A stretch of 64,000 nt of DNA from Lampropedia aestuarii (GTDB taxonomy: Bacteria; Pseudomonadota; Gammaproteobacteria; Burkholderiales; Burkholderiaceae_C), in the NCBI RefSeq assembly GCF_004803635.1, contig NZ_SSWX01000008.1:1-64000 (forward strand), given 5' to 3'. The stretch's first letter is position 1; the number at the start of each line of letters is the position of its first letter. The position numbers and the translations under genes are program-made. Shown piece after piece: positions 47,675-57,114 of this stretch. The notes under the pieces were generated by a model. That model was not told the origin of the DNA. It saw only the letters and a program-made list of their open reading frames with translations, and searched no databases.

Positions 47675-47679
47675 TCATC

Positions 47680-47714
47680 TTGCCCACTGTGTGCATTGCG
47701 CACCCAGTGGGCAA
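47680..47714. terminator. Strong hairpin between convergent putA and secreted-protein genes
   Basis: TTGCCCACTG (47680-47689) pairs perfectly with CAGTGGGCAA (47705-47714), and TGTGC/GCGCA inside adds an inner stem. It lies six bases after the putA stop and 22 before the end of the convergent gene. No T run; probably a bidirectional stop signal. Confidence 0.55.
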
Positions 47715-47735
47715 GCGCATGAATCAGCCGCAACC

Positions 47736-49307
47736 TCAGTCCAGCGGCACATTCCCTAAGCCAGTCAAATTACCATGGCGATCACGCACGCGTACAAAGT
47801 TGTGCGACATCACAAACTCATCAGAAAAATCAATATCGTAAACGCCATCGCTCGACCGATTGAATAAACACCGAGCGCGCTGTGTCTCTGCATTCAACTG
47901 GCAGCGCACTGAGCCCTCCTCATTCCTTGCCACATCCCCATCCATGCGGTTGAGAGTGACAGTCAAAGGCCCACCAAGCCTTGCAAACGATGGAACATAC
48001 CACTCGCCAAAGAACCTGTCCTCCAAGCTCTGTGGAGACTCCAATGGAATGCGTTGCATCAACTTGGCTTCTTCACCTGGAAACTGCACCATGGCTTGTG
48101 CCAAGGTAGCGCTCCGGGCACCCGAGACGCTCACCAAGACGTCTCCTGCATCTTGCACTAAATATGCACTGGCGGGATCCCCACCTACACTGCGGCCACC
48201 ACCATACTGCTGCAGGCTAAAACGGGTGCTGCTAGTATCACTGTATTCGGATTCCGCTGCATAGCTGCCGACCCCCATATGGAAGGTCGGCTGTCCATTC
48301 GCTTGGTAGCCAAAAACCTGCATGACCATCTTGCCGCCCTGCACATCTAAGCTAATGCCCCGGCCTGGTTTACTTGTCAATTCATCTTTTATCACCCAGG
48401 TGCCATTGCTGGGCAAATAACTTGGTTGCTGGCCATAAGGAACAGATCCTTGACCATACGTTTCTACGCCACGACTGCAACAGCCTCCAAGAATCACTGC
48501 GCCGGGGGGAAAGAAAGCTTCGGTATTGACGCCCTGCAGCTGTAATGGCGCAGCGCCTTCGGCTTGCAGCGTGAGGATGCCTGTCACTTGGGCTCCAACC
48601 AATCGAAACTCAGCCTCCTTGACTACAGGTGAGCTCGTCTGACTCACTGCAATACAGTGGATGCTTTGCGTTTGTGCTGGACGCGTGCATTCCAAATTGC
48701 TCCTGCTAGATTCATTGCTCAGGCTCAGCTGCATAGGATCAGTAGCGCCCCACTGAAGCATCGCCCGCCAAGCATTGACCACCTGCCCTTGTTCATTCAA
48801 ACCAAGCCAACGGGCATCGCGAGTCACCCCTTGCCACTGTTCGGTCTTGTAATGGGGAGCATCACGCTGTGCAAAAAGAAAACGCTCAATCTCGCGTTCT
48901 GGCTCACCGGGCAATTGAATCGTGCCCTGTAGTCCATTGCTAAAACGCAGTATCACATCGCCCAAGCTGTGGTCTTCTACTGCATCGCGCGGCCCACTGC
49001 CAAAGCTGCGCCCTCCCGTGTAGCGCACCAACGGAGCGGTGACCGTATCGCCCTGCATTTGGCCTACTGCGGTATAGAACGTGGCGTCACCGTTTTGTTC
49101 GTAGCCGTAGACCTGCATGATGAAGGTATTGCCTTGCACATCAATGGCTAAGCCACGGCCAGGATTGCCATCGACCTCTTCACTGATGACCCAAGTGCCC
49201 GCTTGGGGCGTGAAATCACGCGCGGCCCAACTGGCCACGCTGGCGAGTGCAAGCACAGATGCCAGTACGGTACTGCGTAAGATTTGAATGCGGGTGGTAT
49301 GCGTCAC
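47736..49307 (-). CDS. Secreted protein of unknown function with internal duplication
   Basis: The start is taken as the GTG at 49307, since AGGAG lies five bases upstream and it gives a clear signal peptide (ILRSTVLASVLALASVASWA). The 523-residue protein has two related halves. Each begins with GTWVI, then PGRG, DVQG, MQVYGY or MQVFGY, TF, and a GGRS turn (first about residues 35-140, second about 300-410 of the mature chain). Each ends in a FPGE or LPGE segment followed by basic residues. No known enzyme motif is visible. The fold is unknown. Confidence 0.82.
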   Translation of the reverse strand: MTHTTRIQILRSTVLASVLALASVASWAARDFTPQAGTWVISEEVDGNPGRGLAIDVQGNTFIMQVYGYEQNGDATFYTAVGQMQGDTVTAPLVRYTGGRSFGSGPRDAVEDHSLGDVILRFSNGLQGTIQLPGEPEREIERFLFAQRDAPHYKTEQWQGVTRDARWLGLNEQGQVVNAWRAMLQWGATDPMQLSLSNESSRSNLECTRPAQTQSIHCIAVSQTSSPVVKEAEFRLVGAQVTGILTLQAEGAAPLQLQGVNTEAFFPPGAVILGGCCSRGVETYGQGSVPYGQQPSYLPSNGTWVIKDELTSKPGRGISLDVQGGKMVMQVFGYQANGQPTFHMGVGSYAAESEYSDTSSTRFSLQQYGGGRSVGGDPASAYLVQDAGDVLVSVSGARSATLAQAMVQFPGEEAKLMQRIPLESPQSLEDRFFGEWYVPSFARLGGPLTVTLNRMDGDVARNEEGSVRCQLNAETQRARCLFNRSSDGVYDIDFSDEFVMSHNFVRVRDRHGNLTGLGNVPLD

Positions 49308-49775
49308 TGTGACTCCTGATTGTGAATCCATGGCAAAGGGTGTTGATGTCTCACTCCAACGGTTGCTTCGCCTGCAATCCATAACTGCAGACAAAGAATC
49401 AAGCTCCCACGGCGATTACAGCATGATCAAGTGCGACGCTGCAACCAACACTCAATATCTCTGCCGGTTGAGACGCACCATGCGACTGAAACGCGCGCGC
49501 AATGTGGTGTTCTTTTCTCAACAAGACACGCTAAGCCAGAAGTACTGGCATGGTGAGCGATGTGGGGATTGGCTTACAAATTCGCTTGGCGCGTAGCAAT
49601 GAAGCCATTCGACACAAACAGATCAGCGGTATTGAAAACAGCGCCCCAGAGCTAGCCACCATCTACGATGGCGGTCGACGGCATAATCAAAAAGTGAAGT
49701 TTGTCAGTACCATATAAAAAACGCGCTCAAAGATTGTGCTGTACGCGCCAGCAAGCGGTGCGTCTGCACTGCGGC
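49308..49775. other. Intergenic region with only weak reading frames
   Basis: The region separates the secreted-protein gene and the kinase gene, both minus strand. One short frame (49550-49717 plus, 55 residues starting MVSDVGIGLQIRLARSNE) has no recognised motif and may be chance. No clear repeats or hairpins were found. Confidence 0.4.
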
Positions 49776-51149
49776 TCACGCCTGCCCACTACTGTCTGCC
49801 CAGTCCTGGGAACTGTGCTGTGCATGCGTTATTGGCAGGACAATCTCAGCCCGCAGGCCGCCGCCCGGGCGTGGCTTGAATGCCAATGAGCCACCAAACC
49901 GCGCAACAATCGCATGCACAATCGAAATGCCCAGGCCTGCGCCATCCTGGCTGCTGCGCCCCTGATCGCCGCGCCAGAAACGCTGGCCAATCTGGCCGAC
50001 TTGCGCACTGGTCAGGCCTGGGCCTCGATCCAGCACCGCAATCGTGCAATGCTGCAACGCCTGATCGACCGATACCTGCAGCTCGACTGCAGCGTCTGTG
50101 CTGGAGTATCGCAGTGCGTTATCCACTAAGTTGCGCACTGCCGTCTCCAGCATCGACCTAGGCACAGCAACGCTGGTGTCTTGATCGAGTTGCACAGACA
50201 GCCGTTGGTAGTCCTCACCGCGGCACTGCTGCAGCGCAGCGTGCACCGCAGCAGAGACGGCGCTGAAGCCCTGCTCCGAATCGGCGCCGGCCTCTGCGCG
50301 GGCCAATACCATCATTTGGTCAAGCGTGCGTCGCAACCGCTTGACGCCTTGCTCTGCGCTGGCCAGGGCCAGTGCCACATCCTCACCCTCGCTGAGCTGG
50401 GCAACCTGAAGATGCGTATCGATCACCGTCAAAGGTGTGCGCAACTCATGTGCTGCGCCATCGGTGAATGCACGCTGGCTCGCCAGTGCGCCGGCCAGGC
50501 GGTGCAGCAATCCATTCATCGCGGCCAGCACCGGCTGCAGCTCAGCAGGAGAATGCCTGAGAACGATCGGCGAAGTGTCATCCGCATGCTTGTCGCGCAA
50601 CTGTTGTGACAAGGCCTTGAGCGGCACCAGGCCACGCCCGATGCCGATCCACAAAGCGGCGAGTCCGCCAAGAAAGGCAATCAGAAAAGGCACACCTGCA
50701 ACACGCAATAGCTCATGGATCAGCACATCGCGCTCATCCAAGCGGTCTGCGGTAGTGACTTGGTAACCATTGGCACGGTGCACATACATGCGCCACAGAT
50801 GGCCTTGCACATTGCGCGTACTAAAGCCTGTGGGCAAACTCTCGAATTCCGAATGCGGGCCTGCAGTGGTGCGCGCCAAGACTTCGCCCCGCAAGGAGCG
50901 GATCTCGCAGGCAATGCCTTCTTCACCACTGACACGCACGGCCTCGGCAAAATCGCCCGTCACCGTGCTCGGCGCCAAGGCCGCACGCTCAAGCAAGCCT
51001 GACACCATGCGCGCTGACATCGCCAGGCGGCCATCGAGTGTGCGGTCCAGATTGGCATGCACGCCGCGCACCATCCAGCCAGCCGCCCCCGCCCAGAGCG
51101 CCAACAGCGCAATCCCCGTGATTATCACGGCACGCAGACGCAAGCTCAT
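49776..51149 (-). CDS. Two-component sensor histidine kinase
   Basis: The 457-residue inner-membrane kinase has a first membrane helix (VIITGIALLALWAGAAGWMV), a periplasmic part of about 120 residues, and a second helix (VAGVPFLIAFLGGLAALWIG). The cytoplasmic side has a HisKA domain with the phosphohistidine in DGAAHELRTPLTV, then HATPase motifs RNLVDNALRYSS, LDRGPGL and GAGLGISIVHAI. It resembles QseC/TctE-type sensors. The start overlaps the stop of the regulator gene (ATGA), so the pair is translationally coupled. The signal is unknown. Confidence 0.93.
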   Translation of the reverse strand: MSLRLRAVIITGIALLALWAGAAGWMVRGVHANLDRTLDGRLAMSARMVSGLLERAALAPSTVTGDFAEAVRVSGEEGIACEIRSLRGEVLARTTAGPHSEFESLPTGFSTRNVQGHLWRMYVHRANGYQVTTADRLDERDVLIHELLRVAGVPFLIAFLGGLAALWIGIGRGLVPLKALSQQLRDKHADDTSPIVLRHSPAELQPVLAAMNGLLHRLAGALASQRAFTDGAAHELRTPLTVIDTHLQVAQLSEGEDVALALASAEQGVKRLRRTLDQMMVLARAEAGADSEQGFSAVSAAVHAALQQCRGEDYQRLSVQLDQDTSVAVPRSMLETAVRNLVDNALRYSSTDAAVELQVSVDQALQHCTIAVLDRGPGLTSAQVGQIGQRFWRGDQGRSSQDGAGLGISIVHAIVARFGGSLAFKPRPGGGLRAEIVLPITHAQHSSQDWADSSGQA

Positions 51150-51814
51150 GGTGTCAGCCTCCAGCCGAGGCGGTAGCCCAGTCCCCTGGCGGTCTCAATG
51201 GCATCGCCGCCCAGTTTGCGGCGGATATTATGGATATGCACGTTCAGCGCATTGCGGCCAATTTCTGCCTCCAGACCAAACAGGCGCTCGTTGAGCGTCT
51301 CCACAGAGACCCAGCGCCCAGAGGCATTGGCCAGCTGCGCCAGCACATCGACCTCACGGCGTGACAAGCTGACTGGCACACCATCCAACCAAGCCAGACC
51401 GCTGTCTGGCTCCAGCTGCAGTGGGCCCGCCTCGATCCGTTGTGCGGCACGTCCTTGCGTGCGCCTGACCAAGGCGTGCAAGCGCGCTGCCAGCTCACGC
51501 AAATCAAAGGGCTTGACCATATAATCATCTGCACCACCATGCAGGCCCTTGAGTCGGTGCTCTATGGCGTCGCGGGCTGTCAGAATCAATACAGGCAAAT
51601 CAGGCTCAACTGCACGCATGCTGGCCAATAAATCCAAGCCATCCCGATCCGGCAAGCCCAGGTCCAGCACCAGCACATGAAAGCTCTGCTGGGCCTGTGC
51701 GGCTTCCGCCTCTTGTGCAGAACCCACGTGCCGAACCTCCATGCCATGTTGGCGCAAGCCCACGACAACCCCCTTGCCAATCAGCTCGTCATCCTCTACC
51801 AGCAGCACCCGCAT
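51146..51814 (-). CDS. OmpR-family response regulator
   Basis: The ATG at 51814 gives 222 residues. The receiver domain has the acidic pair in VEDDE, phospho-acceptor Asp51 in LVLDLGLPDRDG, and Lys in MVKPFDL. The C-terminal winged helix shows LSRREVDVLAQL and NVHIHNIRRKLG. The family activates or represses promoters of outer-membrane, redox or transport genes. It is divergent from dsbD across 148 bases, so the thiol-disulfide genes are plausible targets. A GTG two codons upstream is a less likely start. Confidence 0.93.
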   Translation of the reverse strand: MRVLLVEDDELIGKGVVVGLRQHGMEVRHVGSAQEAEAAQAQQSFHVLVLDLGLPDRDGLDLLASMRAVEPDLPVLILTARDAIEHRLKGLHGGADDYMVKPFDLRELAARLHALVRRTQGRAAQRIEAGPLQLEPDSGLAWLDGVPVSLSRREVDVLAQLANASGRWVSVETLNERLFGLEAEIGRNALNVHIHNIRRKLGGDAIETARGLGYRLGWRLTP

Positions 51815-51962
51815 CTTCACCCCATTTGGACTTGATCAGACGCTGATGGTATGCAAAAAAAACACTTTGTACAGCGGTAGCAAATACTGGCTCAGTGCTT
51901 TAGTCTCGCTTAAGTTAGGCCATGCATGATCCGGCACTCTTGATTTAAAGGATGCAGATCTG

Positions 51963-53813
51963 ATGCTCTATCGGCGATTACTGACCATCGTTGTGCTGTG
52001 TTCATGCGCGCTCAGCAGCGCGTGGGCGCAAGGCATATTCTCGTCGTGGAATGGCGGTGAGAATCAATTTCTGGACGCAGCCGAGGTTCTCACACTCAAG
52101 CCTGCACAGCAGCAAGGTGATGTATTCACCATTGACAGCCAGATTGCTGAGAACTACTACGTGTATCGCCATGCGATCAAGCTGGTAGATCACGCTGGCA
52201 ATGAGATTGCCCTGGACCTGCCGGCAGGGCGCAATCAATATGACGAGTTTTTTGGCAATACAGAAATCTATACCGACCAAGCACTCGCACTGTCTTTTCC
52301 CGATACCGTCACAGGTCCGCTGACCTTGCACTGGCAAGGCTGTGCGGAAGCGGGCATTTGCTATCCACCGCAAACCACCGAGCTGCGCTTGCCAGCCAGC
52401 GAAGCAGTCAGCGCAGCAGCCAGCAGCATGCCCATGTCCGTGTCCATGTCTACGGCCGAGGCCGCGCCACAAGCTGCAGCGCCAGCGCCCAGCCCCCCAG
52501 AGGCCCTGGCCGAAGACCAGGCCGCCGCACAACAACTGGCCACGCTGGGCCCCTTCTGGGGAATCTTGCTGTTTTTCGGCTTTGGCTTGCTGCTGGCCTT
52601 TACGCCGTGCTCGCTGCCAATGATCCCAATCATCTCCAGCATGGTCGTAGGCAGTCAGGCCAAGCCACGCCGCGCCTTTGCCCTCAGCCTGTCGTATGTC
52701 GTCGCCATGGCAGGCACTTACGCCATCGTAGGTGTAGCAGCAGCCATGGCCGGTGCCAACCTGCAAGCCACGCTGCAATCGCCCTGGCTTTTGAGCGCCT
52801 TTGCGGTGTTGTTCCTGGTACTGGCCAGCTCCTTGTTTGGTCTGTTCGAGTTGCGACTGCCCGCATTTTTGATGAACCGGCTTCAATCTGCAGGCCAAGG
52901 CCAGTCAGGTGGTAGTTGGACGGGCGCGGCCATGCTGGGCGTTTTATCGGCTCTGCTGGTCGGTCCCTGCATGACCGCACCACTGGCTGGAGCCTTGCTG
53001 TACATTGGACAAACCGGCAGCGCCGCTTATGGCGCGATGGTCTTATTTGCGCTGGGCCTGGGCATGGGCTTGCCTTTGCTGGCGATTGCCGTATTTGGTG
53101 CCCAGGTTCTGCCTCGCCCCGGCGCGTGGATGGACCGCGTACGGGTGGCCTTTGGCTATGTCATGGTCGGCATGGCGCTGATGATGCTGGCGCGTTTCTT
53201 ACCCGCTACGCTCAGCCTGGCGCTTTGGGGTGCATGGCTCTTGTCGATCGCAATCGGGCTGCTGGCCTGGGGCCAGGCCCTGGTCAACCAATACCGGCTG
53301 GTCTGGACGCTGCGACTGGGCGCGGTCTTGACCAGCCTATGGGGCACACTGATGGTGGTTGGCGCAGCAGCCGGGGGCGACTCCTTGCTGCAACCCTTGG
53401 CCCAGCTGCGCAATCCATCCAACACCAACGCCCCCTCCTCCCCAGCGTTCACTTATCTCCAGGCCAAAACCATTGAAGATGTGCAGGCCCATATCACGCA
53501 AGCAGGCGCCAAAGGGCAATGGACACTGCTGGACTTTTATGCCGACTGGTGTGTCAGCTGCCATGTGATTGAGCGCCAGGTCTTTGGTGACCCCACGGTG
53601 GCAGCTCGCCTGGCCCGCATGCAGGTCGTCAGACCCGATGTGACCCGCAATGACGCAGACGACCAGGCCCTGCTCAAACACTGGGGCGTATTGGGCCCGC
53701 CCACACTCATTCTGATCGGGCCAGATGGCAAGGAAAGACGTGAGTTGCGCAGTATTGGCGAGCTTGACGCCCGCGCCTTTTTAGCGCGCTTGGACCAGGC
53801 AGGCACCCCATGA
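51963..53813 (+). CDS. dsbD: Thiol:disulfide interchange protein DsbD
   Basis: DsbD carries electrons from cytosolic thioredoxin across the inner membrane to periplasmic partners. The 616-residue protein has a signal peptide, an N-terminal alpha domain with the cysteine pair in GCAEAGICYPP (about residue 127), an eight-helix beta domain with cysteines in FTPCSLPMIPI and LVGPCMTAPL, and a C-terminal thioredoxin domain with WCVSC. All six redox cysteines are present. AAGGA is ten bases before the ATG. It heads an operon with a TlpA-like and a DsbG-like gene, with ATGA overlap. Confidence 0.95.
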   Translation: MLYRRLLTIVVLCSCALSSAWAQGIFSSWNGGENQFLDAAEVLTLKPAQQQGDVFTIDSQIAENYYVYRHAIKLVDHAGNEIALDLPAGRNQYDEFFGNTEIYTDQALALSFPDTVTGPLTLHWQGCAEAGICYPPQTTELRLPASEAVSAAASSMPMSVSMSTAEAAPQAAAPAPSPPEALAEDQAAAQQLATLGPFWGILLFFGFGLLLAFTPCSLPMIPIISSMVVGSQAKPRRAFALSLSYVVAMAGTYAIVGVAAAMAGANLQATLQSPWLLSAFAVLFLVLASSLFGLFELRLPAFLMNRLQSAGQGQSGGSWTGAAMLGVLSALLVGPCMTAPLAGALLYIGQTGSAAYGAMVLFALGLGMGLPLLAIAVFGAQVLPRPGAWMDRVRVAFGYVMVGMALMMLARFLPATLSLALWGAWLLSIAIGLLAWGQALVNQYRLVWTLRLGAVLTSLWGTLMVVGAAAGGDSLLQPLAQLRNPSNTNAPSSPAFTYLQAKTIEDVQAHITQAGAKGQWTLLDFYADWCVSCHVIERQVFGDPTVAARLARMQVVRPDVTRNDADDQALLKHWGVLGPPTLILIGPDGKERRELRSIGELDARAFLARLDQAGTP

Positions 53814-54646
53814 TCAGTGCAGGACCATTTCCCATTCAATTGCTCGTTGTTGTCGCTTGTGCATTGCTGGCCTGGCTGACTGCTTATCTGACCGCCAGGC
53901 GCCTGCCCAATGGCGGCGGCAAGGCAACTGGCGCGCTGATGTTCGATGTTCTGCTGTGGGGGCTTGTCGCCGCACGCATCGGCTACATCATTGCATGGTG
54001 GCCAGAGTATGCTGCAGCCCCTTGGTCGATGATCGCCATTGGTGACCAGGGCTTTTTGTGGTGGGTAGGCGCTCTGGCTGCATTGCTGTACGTGCTTTGG
54101 CGCACGCGTTTGCAACGCCGGCTGCGCCTGCCGCTGCTGGTGGGCCTGTGCGCAGGACTGGTGTGCTGGTGGGCCGCCAGTGCCTCACTGGAGCACATGC
54201 GCCGCGCCATGCCACCATTGCCCGCGTTGCAGCTGGCCAAGCTCGACGGACAACCAGTAGCGCTCGACAGCTATCTTGGCCAGCCTGTGGTTCTGAACCT
54301 GTGGGCAACGTGGTGCCCTCCGTGTCGCCGCGAAATGCCGGTCTTTGAACAGGCCCAAGCCGAATATCCAGGCATCGCCTTTGTGTTGGTCAACCAAGGC
54401 GAAAGCGCCCAGCAAGCACATGCATTTTTGACGGCACAAGGCCTGCAACTGAGCGATGTCTTGCTAGATCCGCGCTCTCAAACCATGCAGGCGATAGGCT
54501 CACAAGGGCTGCCCACGACCTTGTTCTTTGATGCCACTGGGCGTCTGGTGGACAGCCATATGGGCGAGCTCTCAATGGCCAGCCTCAAAAGCACCCTCAC
54601 ACGCCGCTTTGCACCACACCAACTTGCCAACCCTCACAAGGAATGA
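53810..54646 (+). CDS. TlpA/ResA-like thiol-disulfide protein with N-terminal membrane domain
   Basis: The 278-residue protein first has a membrane domain of about four helices (residues 1-125) whose ARIGYIIAWWPEY and QGFLWWVGALAALL segments resemble part of prolipoprotein diacylglyceryl transferase. A TlpA-like thioredoxin domain follows with catalytic WATWCPPCRREMP (about residue 160) and cis-proline in GLPTTLFF. The thioredoxin domain should face the periplasm. The start overlaps the dsbD stop by ATGA, so it probably receives electrons from DsbD. The membrane part likely only anchors or orients it. Confidence 0.88.
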   Translation: MISAGPFPIQLLVVVACALLAWLTAYLTARRLPNGGGKATGALMFDVLLWGLVAARIGYIIAWWPEYAAAPWSMIAIGDQGFLWWVGALAALLYVLWRTRLQRRLRLPLLVGLCAGLVCWWAASASLEHMRRAMPPLPALQLAKLDGQPVALDSYLGQPVVLNLWATWCPPCRREMPVFEQAQAEYPGIAFVLVNQGESAQQAHAFLTAQGLQLSDVLLDPRSQTMQAIGSQGLPTTLFFDATGRLVDSHMGELSMASLKSTLTRRFAPHQLANPHKE

Positions 54647-54648
54647 AT

Positions 54649-55422
54649 ATGCGTCTACGACAATCACACATCTGTTGCGCCATGATCGCCAGCCTCTTGC
54701 TGATGGGCAGCTTCTGCCGAGCCCAGGCGGGCGAGCAGCCACAGGTTCTTACCGCTTTGCAAGCACAAGGCCTGACCATCATGGATGAGTTTGAAGTCGG
54801 GGGTGGCCTGCGCGGCTTTGCCGCAGCCTCGGCAGATCGCCCCATGGCGGTCTATATCACCAGCGACGGCCATGCCATTGTCGGCACACGCTTGAACAGC
54901 CAAGGTGAAACAGTCGATCAAGCCATCTTGCACCAGCTGGCCAGCAAACCCCTCAGCGACATGCAATGGGCGCAACTGGAGGCGGCCAATTCAGTCCTGG
55001 ATGGACAAGCAGACGCGCCGCGCATTCTCTATACATTCACAGACCCCAATTGCCCTTATTGCCACAGCTTCTGGGAGGCAGCACGCCCCTGGGTTGATGC
55101 AGGCAAGGTGCAAATTCACCACATCATGGTGGGAATCATCAAACAGGACAGTGCTGGCAAAGCCGCAGCCATCCTCAGCGCCGCCGACCCATCGGCTGCG
55201 CTGCTCGAGCATGAACAAAACCACGCCAAAGGGGGTATTGCTGCGAGCCAGGATATTCCAGCAGATATTCTCCAGACCCTCAGCGACAACAAGCAGCTGA
55301 TGCTCAGCATGGGCTTTCGAGGCACGCCTGGCATTGTCGTGCGCGGCCCTGATGGCATTCTGACCAAATTCAGTGGCATGCCACAAGGCAATCAACTCGA
55401 GGAAGCGCTGGGGCCGCGCTAA
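54649..55422 (+). CDS. dsbG: DsbG/DsbC-like periplasmic thioredoxin-fold protein
   Basis: The 257-residue protein starts at 54649 with AAGGA six bases upstream; a start at 54643 would overlap the site. It has a signal peptide (CAMIASLLLMGSFCRAQA), an N-terminal dimerisation region, and a thioredoxin domain with CPYC in TDPNCPYCHSFWE (about residue 130) and the cis-proline loop RGTPGIVV. DsbG proteins reduce sulfenylated cysteines or isomerise disulfides and are kept reduced by DsbD, encoded in the same operon. The stop is the TAA at the head of repeat copy 6. Confidence 0.9.
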   Translation: MRLRQSHICCAMIASLLLMGSFCRAQAGEQPQVLTALQAQGLTIMDEFEVGGGLRGFAAASADRPMAVYITSDGHAIVGTRLNSQGETVDQAILHQLASKPLSDMQWAQLEAANSVLDGQADAPRILYTFTDPNCPYCHSFWEAARPWVDAGKVQIHHIMVGIIKQDSAGKAAAILSAADPSAALLEHEQNHAKGGIAASQDIPADILQTLSDNKQLMLSMGFRGTPGIVVRGPDGILTKFSGMPQGNQLEEALGPR

Positions 55423-55470
55423 GAACGTGTTCACCATCGCAACGCAGCCGCGTTGAAGCCCAAAAGGAGG
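55420..55470. repeat. Palindromic intergenic repeat, diverged long form (copy 6)
   Basis: TAAGAACGTGTT begins exactly at the dsbG stop, followed by CGCAGCCGCGTTGAAGCCCAAAA, close to the inner part of copy 1 read on the minus strand. The far arm is not recognisable, so the copy is partly decayed. The rest of the gap to 55727 shows no gene. Confidence 0.6.
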
Positions 55471-55727
55471 CCATGCGCGGCTCAAAAAATCGCATTGCGG
55501 CGTTGCCTCCGTTGCGCCCATACAGACGTATGCACTGCCCCAAGCCATAGGTGCGAGCACCAGGGGTGGTGCCTATCGACAACACAGTCCAACAGCGGCT
55601 GATTGAGCGGCAGGGCCATTGTTTGAACACATACGATGCCGATCTCCACATTCCCTACAAGAAAACTCGATAGTGTCACAAGATTCTTCTACCAAACTGG
55701 CGCTCTTCCTTCAGGAGCTTTTACGCT
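55423..55727. other. Intergenic region upstream of the aminotransferase cluster
   Basis: About 300 bases that include the decayed repeat and presumably the promoter of the class III aminotransferase operon. AGGAG (55713-55717) lies ten bases before its GTG start. No other feature was identified. Confidence 0.45.
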
Positions 55728-57104
55728 GTGACTCTCAATACTGCCCAATTACTGGCTGACGAAGCCAAGTACTGCTCGTTTGGCGACACCGTCCATTACG
55801 TCAATCCCCCCAAAATCTTCACCGGCTGCGAAGGCAGCTACATGTATGACGAAGAGGGCACGCCTTACCTCGATCTGCAGATGTGGTATTCGGCCGTGAA
55901 CTTTGGCTACAAGAACAAGCGTCTTGAAGACAGGATGATCGAGCAACTCAAAGAGTTGCCACAGGTAGCCAGCCAGTACCTGCACCCCACCAAGATCGAG
56001 CTGGCCAAATTCATCGCCGAAGATGCGAAGAAAAAATGGGGCCACGACGGCCGGGTGCATTTCAACGTCGGCGGTGCACAGGCGATTGAAGACTCGCTCA
56101 AAGTCGTGCGCAATGCCTCTGGCGGCAAAAGCCTGATGTTCGCTTTTGAAGGGGGCTACCACGGCCGCACCTTGGGCGCATCCAGCATCACCTCCAGCTA
56201 CCGCTACCGCCGCCGCTTTGGCCACTTCAGCGACCGCGCGCAATTCATTCCCTTCCCCTATCCGTTCCGTCGCCCCAAGGGCATGACCTCGGAAGAGTAT
56301 GCGGACTCCATCGTCAAGGAATTTGCGCGCAAATTCGAGAACGAATACCACGCAGTCTGGGACCCGAAAACCAACCAGTGCGAATACGCGGCCTTCTACA
56401 TCGAGCCCATTCAAGGCACGGGCGGTTATGTCGTGCCACCAGCGAACTTCTTCACTGGCCTGAAAAAAGTACTGGATGACCACGGCGTGCTGCTGGTCGT
56501 CGACGAAATCCAAATGGGTTTCTGGCGCACCGGCACACTGTGGTCGGTCGAGAACTTTGGCATCAAGCCCGATGTGCTGGTGTTTGCCAAGGCCCTGACA
56601 AACGGCTTGAACGCCTTGTCCGGTCTGTGGGCGCGTGAAGAGCTGATCAACCCGACCATTTTCCCACCAGGGTCGACACACTCGACCTTCGCCTCCAACC
56701 CGCTGGGCACAGCCTTGGGTCTGGAAGTGATGAAAATGACGCACGAGATCGACTTCGGCAAACAGGTGCGCGAAGCGGGCGCTTACTTCCTCGACGGTTT
56801 GAAGCAACTGCAAAAACGCCACAAGGAAATCGGCGATGTCGACGGCATGGGCCTGGCACTGCGTGCCGAGATCTGCACCGAAGATGGCTTCACGCCCAAT
56901 AAGGCGCTGCTGGACAAGATGGTCGATCTGGGCCTGGAGGCCAAGCTCGAATACCAGGGCCAAAAACGCGGCCTGGTACTGGATGTCGGCGGCTACTACA
57001 AAAACGTGATCACGTTTGCGCCTTCGTTGATGATCTCGCGCAGCGAAATCGACGAAGCTCTGGTACTGTTGGACCAGTTGATCACACTGGCCAAACAGGC
57101 TTGA
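55728..57104 (+). CDS. Class III (PLP-dependent) aminotransferase
   Basis: The 458-residue protein begins at a GTG and has the class III pattern: GGYHGRTLGASS near residue 140, YIEPIQGTGGYVV near 225, LLVVDEIQMGFWRTG near 255, and the PLP lysine in VFAKALTNGLN near 285. Related enzymes move amino groups from omega-amino acids, diamines or lysine to keto acids. The usual GxGR-type ends and length (430-460) are met. It is the first gene of a three-gene operon with a GNAT/FemAB-like and an arginase-fold gene. Substrate cannot be assigned. Confidence 0.9.
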   Translation: MTLNTAQLLADEAKYCSFGDTVHYVNPPKIFTGCEGSYMYDEEGTPYLDLQMWYSAVNFGYKNKRLEDRMIEQLKELPQVASQYLHPTKIELAKFIAEDAKKKWGHDGRVHFNVGGAQAIEDSLKVVRNASGGKSLMFAFEGGYHGRTLGASSITSSYRYRRRFGHFSDRAQFIPFPYPFRRPKGMTSEEYADSIVKEFARKFENEYHAVWDPKTNQCEYAAFYIEPIQGTGGYVVPPANFFTGLKKVLDDHGVLLVVDEIQMGFWRTGTLWSVENFGIKPDVLVFAKALTNGLNALSGLWAREELINPTIFPPGSTHSTFASNPLGTALGLEVMKMTHEIDFGKQVREAGAYFLDGLKQLQKRHKEIGDVDGMGLALRAEICTEDGFTPNKALLDKMVDLGLEAKLEYQGQKRGLVLDVGGYYKNVITFAPSLMISRSEIDEALVLLDQLITLAKQA

Positions 57105-57114
57105 TCCAAACCCA

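Noticed and set aside
49550-49717. Short gene of 55 residues
   Set aside because: There is no ribosome binding site, no motif and no neighbour that would support it; chance frames of this length are expected.
53810-54220. Separate lgt gene fragment
   Set aside because: The membrane part is in frame with the thioredoxin domain without a break, so it is treated as one protein and not a broken lgt gene.
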